Source: Gymnopus androsaceus JB14 (lineage: Eukaryota > Basidiomycota > Agaricomycetes > Agaricales > Omphalotaceae). From it: a stretch of 11,897 nt of DNA. The notes under the pieces were generated by a model. It worked only from the letters and a program-made list of their open reading frames with translations. It made no database searches and was not told the DNA's origin. A program made the position numbers and the translations under genes. Positions 8,113-11,897 of this stretch are shown here, piece after piece. Position 1 is the first letter of the stretch, and each line of letters begins with the position of its first letter. The stretch covers positions 1 to 11,897 of the forward strand of contig ML770276.1 in the NCBI GenBank assembly GCA_009733575.1, in the 5' to 3' direction.

Positions 8113-8209
8113 GGGGTGACTTTGAGGTGACTTTGAGGTGACTTTGGGGTTACTTTGGAGTTACTTTGGGGTGACGCCGGGGGGGTTACGCTGAAAGTGC
8201 TATGCCCCC
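8113..8209. repeat. 11-bp tandem units followed by inverted end repeat
   Basis: Six 11-bp units run from 8113 to 8178: GGGGTGACTTT, GAGGTGACTTT twice, GGGGTTACTTT, GGAGTTACTTT and GGGGTGACGCC. They lead into GGGGGTTACGCTGAAAGTGC, then TATGCCCCC (8181-8209), the inverted partner of 2288-2311. The same vocabulary (GTTACTTTGG, GGGGTGAC) fills the left array. This is a second candidate for the right end of a large element. No target duplication was found with it. Confidence 0.55.
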
Positions 8210-8421
8210 ATATGGCCATCGCATAAACCATCCATATTTTGATAGTTTTGGAACTCATACGGTACAGTATCATATCCATATACTTACACCATCCGTATAG
8301 TCTGTATTTACAGTGACAGTGGCCATCCCAAAATACACGTAAAAAGGAAAGCACGAGATGATGGAACAATGGGAAGAAACACAGGACTAGTACCGACATC
8401 CCCTACTTTATTTAGTATGGG
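8210..8421 (-). other. 3' flank of ICMT
   Basis: This is non-coding sequence downstream of the ICMT stop on the minus strand, likely its 3' untranslated region and terminator. No unambiguous AATAAA polyadenylation signal was found. A minus-strand frame spanning 8043-8399 reads through the 11-bp repeats and is not credible. Confidence 0.4.
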
Positions 8422-9191
8422 TCAGAAAATACCCGGTAATAGCTTATATGGTACATTCTTTGCCCATACATCCCACTGCGGTCCAAACTCCTTCTGCATC
8501 ATCTTATCCTCGAGACCCATTCGATTGAATAAAACAGACAGAATGCTGGCACTGATAGCAGCAACCGACATCGCAAGTATCTTGACAGATCCCAGATTCC
8601 ACCAGCCGCACTCGTAGATCCACGAGCGTGGGCCAAAGACACAGAGGAATATACCAGTGTGGACACAGAGTGAGCCTATGTAGCTCGGGTGACGGACGAT
8701 CGAATAGGGACCTGTGGTGATGAGCTTGTGTTTATCACGGATGGACAATCCAAAGGTGAAGAGACGGCCAAGAGCGCGGTATGAGGACCAGCGTACCCAG
8801 GCTCCGCATAGTGTGAGAAAGAAGCCAACAAGGAAGATGGGGGTGATGGTAGGGGCATGAAGTTCATGATTGGAGATCCCCACGAGAGTATTCATGATCA
8901 TTTCGGCAAACACACTGGTGGCGTAGTGAGTAGATATGATGACCATTATTTCACAGAGGATAAATGTCAGTAGGAGAGCCTGTGGTGTTATCAGTTGAGT
9001 ATGTATGAGGAGGAGATTAGTGATGGGCTGACCTTCTCTGCCACCACCAATGAAAAAGCACGCCCAGACAAACGGTCGCCAGGCGGGTATTTGGAGATTT
9101 CTTCACGAGAAGCAGGAGGATTAGGCGGAGTTAAGGCAATATAGTAGAAGATGGAAAGTACGAGGAGAAATGGTAGCTTTTCCAATGACAT
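8422..9191 (-). CDS. Protein-S-isoprenylcysteine O-methyltransferase (ICMT)
   Basis: It would transfer a methyl group from S-adenosylmethionine to the C-terminal prenylcysteine of CaaX proteins such as Ras-like GTPases and mating pheromones, in the endoplasmic reticulum membrane. Two minus-strand exons, 9191-9033 and 8979-8422, join in phase across a 53-bp intron (GTCAGC...CACAG, branch-like CTGATAAC), giving 238 aa, a normal length for the family. Hydrophobic segments lie at about 4-22, 50-70, 98-115, 154-170 and 186-204. The family's C-terminal signature is clear: LITTGPYSIVRHPSYIG at 139-155 with the RHP-Y-G motif, then NRMGLEDKMMQKEFG at 205-219 with the paired acidic residues E210-D211, and KNVPYKLLPGIF at the end. 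Start ATG 9191 has no better upstream rival and precedes a hydrophobic first helix. No damage is seen. Other phospholipid methyltransferase relatives are less likely given the ending. Confidence 0.9.
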
Positions 9192-9282
9192 GGTTTCGGA
9201 GAACGTTGAACGCGACAGTAAGGCGCAGTAGGATAGAAGCTATAGTTCTGCGGTGAGGGAGCTTGAACTGATGCTCATGACA

Positions 9283-9289
9283 CTATATA
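9283..9289 (-). promoter_or_regulatory. TATA-like box of ICMT
   Basis: CTATATA on the plus strand (TATATAG on the minus) lies about 95 bases upstream of the ICMT start codon, a usual distance in fungal promoters. CT-rich tracts (CTTCTATCC, CTCCCTCACC) lie between it and the ATG. This rests on position and sequence only. Confidence 0.4.
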
Positions 9290-9420
9290 CGTATTTCAGT
9301 GGGAAACGAGGGATGTGACAAGAGGTTAGATTAGGTATATTACCGGCTTAGGACCAAGTGCAGACAATTACACTGCTATCCCTTATCGGGAACATTGGCA
9401 CTTGACAGGACCCCTGATAA

Positions 9421-10059
9421 TCGGAGAAGAACCCATCTCCTCCAAAGGATAGGCTGTCGGGGATTGTAACAGTGGCAGCGACGTCAACTAAACCGGTCGT
9501 GGTCATGGGTGACCTCAATGGCAGAACAGGCTCTTGCACAGCATCGACTGATAGCCCAACGCGTTCCTCTTTAGATACTAAAAGTAACTCCCGGGGGACA
9601 TGGATCACAAAACTGTGTAAAGACAACAACCTCGAAATCATAAATGGGACACAATTCGAATCCTCTGTGCCTGGAGAGTTGACCTCTTTCCAGCCTAACG
9701 GGTCATCTGTGATTGACTATGTTCTTATCTCGAAAGCAGCTCTCCCGTTGCTGGAGAACAGATGTATGACGGTCGTCAGATCTTCTCTTTCAGACCATGC
9801 ATCTCTCCGTCTCACCATCCCCTTTACAAATCTATGCAATAAGCCCACCTTGCCGCTGCAGTTAAGCGGCAAGCGCAAGTTATCGACTGGGGCATTTGCC
9901 GCGTTCTGGGGGAAGAACTCGCGGGGAAATACTAGCTCTATGTTGGGCGATGATAGTAAACCAACATATAATTGAATGTTTCTATATGCCGCTATCGCTG
10001 CTCTGAAAGCTTCAGAGAGCATGCCTACGAAACGGTTATGTATCTACTGTAAACGTTGA
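9421..10059 (+). pseudogene. Decayed EEP endonuclease-RNase H retroelement fragment
   Basis: The frame opens after a stop at 9418-9420 and runs to TGA 9973-9975. It keeps the second half of an endonuclease/exonuclease/phosphatase domain: VVVMGDLNGRTG (GDLN catalytic-type motif), NGTQFESS, SVIDYVLIS and SDHASLRL (the SDH motif with its catalytic histidine). The N-terminal half with the first acidic residues is missing. Further on, FWGKNSRGNTSSMLG and, past the stop, LYAAIAALKAS (to TGA 10057-10059) match the middle of an RNase H fold. The usual RAE and TDS catalytic stretches are lost: the stop falls where RAE should be, and IYCKR stands where IYTDS is expected. Joined EEP and RNase H domains are typical of non-LTR retrotransposon-derived genes in basidiomycetes. 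It diverges from ICMT. The call of dead copy is firm; the exact element is not. Confidence 0.75.
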
Positions 10060-10246
10060 AGGCTGAACTTCGAAGGTTAATCAAAATGAGATAATGGGAG
10101 TGGCGTGGCACGAGGGGTGAAGTTGGAGACGGGTAAGGTGAAGCCTGGGTGAATCACTGGTATGCATTGTGCAACCAAGCACCGGAATGGAATTCGAAAG
10201 AAATGTGAGCTTGTAGTGGTATTAATGAAAAATACAACGAGAATAT
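10060..10246. other. Short spacer, no gene seen
   Basis: This joins the EEP remnant to the transposon on the right. It ends with AATACAACGAGAATAT next to the terminal repeat. No partner duplication of this flank is visible after 11812 apart from the shared TTAA/TA. Confidence 0.4.
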
Positions 10247-11812
10247 ATTAATCAAATCTGGTCTCAACCAGAACTGCCTATTATATCCAAGCTCCGGTTA
10301 ATCTCTCGAGCGTTTACCTTAACAATTAATCCATTGAAAGCTGGTTAATCAATTACAGTGGTAGGTAATTAATCAGCTCGAGGTACAGAAAAGCTGGTTA
10401 ATTATATGCTACATTGGTAGATGTTTAATAGTATACAGAAGTTCTGGTTACTTGGAATTTGGGAATACATGTTCAATATTTTGTGCAAGTGCCAGTTGCT
10501 AGTACACACTCAGATATTCTGTTTCATTGTGCCTCTAAGTATCTTGTGCGCAGCAGGTTCTCATTGCTAAAGGAGAGACAGGTACAGGGAGAAAATGGAC
10601 ATAGGAGGAGTGTACTACCATCAGTGATTGAGACAGAACGAACCTTACTGGCCTGGGTGCCTATGGTGGTTACAGAAGAGAAGTAGATGAAGGAAGAAGC
10701 AAGGACTCAGAGTACATAGTTAACCGACTCACTCCTGCTAACTAACAGCTGGTTAATTATTTCAGGATGATTAATCATTTCAGAATAATTAATCATTTCA
10801 GGACAATTAATCATTTTTGCAAAGACTGATTATGACTTGCTAATCAGAGAAATACTGCAGTTCATGAGTCTTCAAGTCCGCTTCGAATCAACATAATATT
10901 AACAAAGCTACAAGAGACTGTGTTCACTGGTACTAAAAGTTCAACTCCTTGTCTTTTGTATTCTATATTAAGTAATATATAATGTATATTAGTGCTAATG
11001 CTAAGAGTATGAGTCCTTCCTTTGCTGATTCTTTTCCAAAGAAAGAAAGAGCCAATGTTGGATGGGCTCACCTGATGCGCTTCCTCGGCATTGTTATCTG
11101 CAAGTTCGAAGTATAGGCTTACTAAGCATCGAGGACCCGGTGCTTTGTAAGCATAACTTGGGCCGTAATGTCAAACAGTCAATTGTTGTCGACCATCTGA
11201 TAATTGACCATATAGCCCAGGCAACTGGGGATTAATCACTTTCTTACTGATTAATCATTTCCAAAGCCATACATTGTAATTAATTACCTTTTAATGATTA
11301 ATCATTGTCAAAACCCAAGATTAACCACAGCTGGCGCCATTCCCAAGACCACACACATGTGTAAGGGACTGGGTTAACCATTTTCTTTTGACTCTTTCCC
11401 TTCACCATGTTGATCCTCTCATCTCCAAAAGTGCACTTGTTCAGCTATCAGTAATGTCAACACGGGTCACTGGGAGGTGAGCCTAGCTGCAGCCTGTGTT
11501 CAATGAGTCACTTCCGCTGGATCTGGTAGTCGGGACTACATAGCATACTAGACTGTGTCTTCCAATATTCATTCCCCACTATCTATCAACTACTTTTATA
11601 ATAATTAATCACTTTTGCAAAAGATTGAAGTCAATTAATCAGTCTAATAAGTGCTCACATAGGGATTAATCATTTCGGAGCTGATTAGATCGAGCTTTCT
11701 GAACTGATTAACCAGTTTTCAAGGGATCAACCATCAAGGTTTGTACAACAGTTGTTATTATTCAGAGCTTGGATATAATAGGTAGTTTTGGTTGAGACCA
11801 GATTTGATTAAT
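10247..11812. mobile_element. 1566-bp non-autonomous DNA transposon with 48-bp TIRs
   Basis: The ends at 10247-10294 (ATTAATCAAATCTGGTCTCA, then ACCAGAACTG...) and 11765-11812 are inverted repeats matching at 46 of 48 positions; both differences are G/A transitions. TTAA and TA occur symmetrically at both ends, so a TTAA or TA target duplication is possible but cannot be separated from the repeat. TTAATCA occurs at least 12 times on the plus strand (10248, 10345, 10369, 10771, 10789, 10807, 11232, 11251, 11298, 11605, 11635, 11666), often as TTAATCATTTC, and the motif is also part of the TIR itself. AGCTGGTTAAT recurs too (10340, 10393, 10748). Internal frames at 10459-10686 and 10862-11071 lack any transposase feature. 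Confidence 0.85.
11117..11152. repeat. Hairpin inside the transposon
   Basis: GCTTACTAAGCA (11117-11128) pairs with TGCTTTGTAAGC (11141-11152) at 11 of 12 positions around a 12-base GC-rich loop (TCGAGGACCCGG). The surrounding 11050-11210 is GC-richer than the rest of the element and may be captured sequence. No function is evident. Confidence 0.55.
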
Positions 11813-11897
11813 GACTTTTAGTTGTCTTGCAGTATTAATCCAAGATTAAGCTGTGGTCTCGAGCCAAAGCACTGGTCGATATGGTTTGATTTTGAAA

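Noticed and set aside
8043..8399. 118-codon minus-strand frame with SPQSxxKVTP repeats
   Set aside because: The protein repeat is simply the 11-bp DNA array translated, and the rest lies in the ICMT 3' flank.
8369..8867. Frames overlapping the ICMT gene in other registers
   Set aside because: ICMT has clear family motifs over its whole length, so the others are incidental.

Overview
This window looks like nuclear DNA of a filamentous basidiomycete, probably an agaricomycete. The reasons are short (50-60 bp) GT-AG introns with recognisable branch-site sequence, a fungal-type isoprenylcysteine carboxyl methyltransferase (ICMT), and a fungal pattern of decayed mobile elements. It is a repeat-rich, gene-poor stretch. 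The only confidently identified intact gene is the ICMT on the minus strand at 8422-9191 (two exons, 238 aa), with a TATA-like box upstream.

Layout. 1-260 looks like the promoter/R-like part of a retrotransposon LTR and holds three consecutive hairpins. 260-2290 has no convincing gene: weak minus-strand open frames at 691-1141, a TAGGA microsatellite, a 16-bp inverted repeat and a palindrome. 2288-3430 is a repeat complex: a possible terminal inverted repeat (AGCGTAACCCC), an imperfect ~52-bp tandem array, and a 135-bp duplication. 3510-4640 holds remnants that look like LTR elements, including a four-hairpin block and a polypurine tract followed by a TGTTG...TATAAATA LTR-like sequence. 4915-5549 is a well-defined 0.63-kb MITE with perfect 22-bp terminal inverted repeats. 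5588-6854 (minus) is an unrecognised three-exon gene of about 386 aa. 7596-8014 (minus) is a second, apparently broken, coding remnant. 8036-8209 carries sequences matching the left-end repeat at 2288-2333, in inverted orientation.

8422-9191 is the ICMT. 9421-10059 (plus, divergent from ICMT) is a decayed endonuclease/exonuclease/phosphatase (EEP) plus RNase H fragment of retroelement type. 10247-11812 is a 1566-bp non-autonomous DNA transposon with 48-bp terminal inverted repeats (46/48 identical) and at least 12 copies of TTAATCA.

How it fits together. ICMT would act alone as a housekeeping enzyme, methylating prenylated CaaX proteins. Everything else is best read as mobile-element sediment. 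The most intriguing possibility is that roughly 2.3-8.2 kb is one old transposon-like unit, bracketed by inverted AGCGTAACC ends and GTTAC/GGTGAC repeats, carrying the unrecognised minus-strand genes and later hit by other elements. This is inference. No transposase was recognised inside it.
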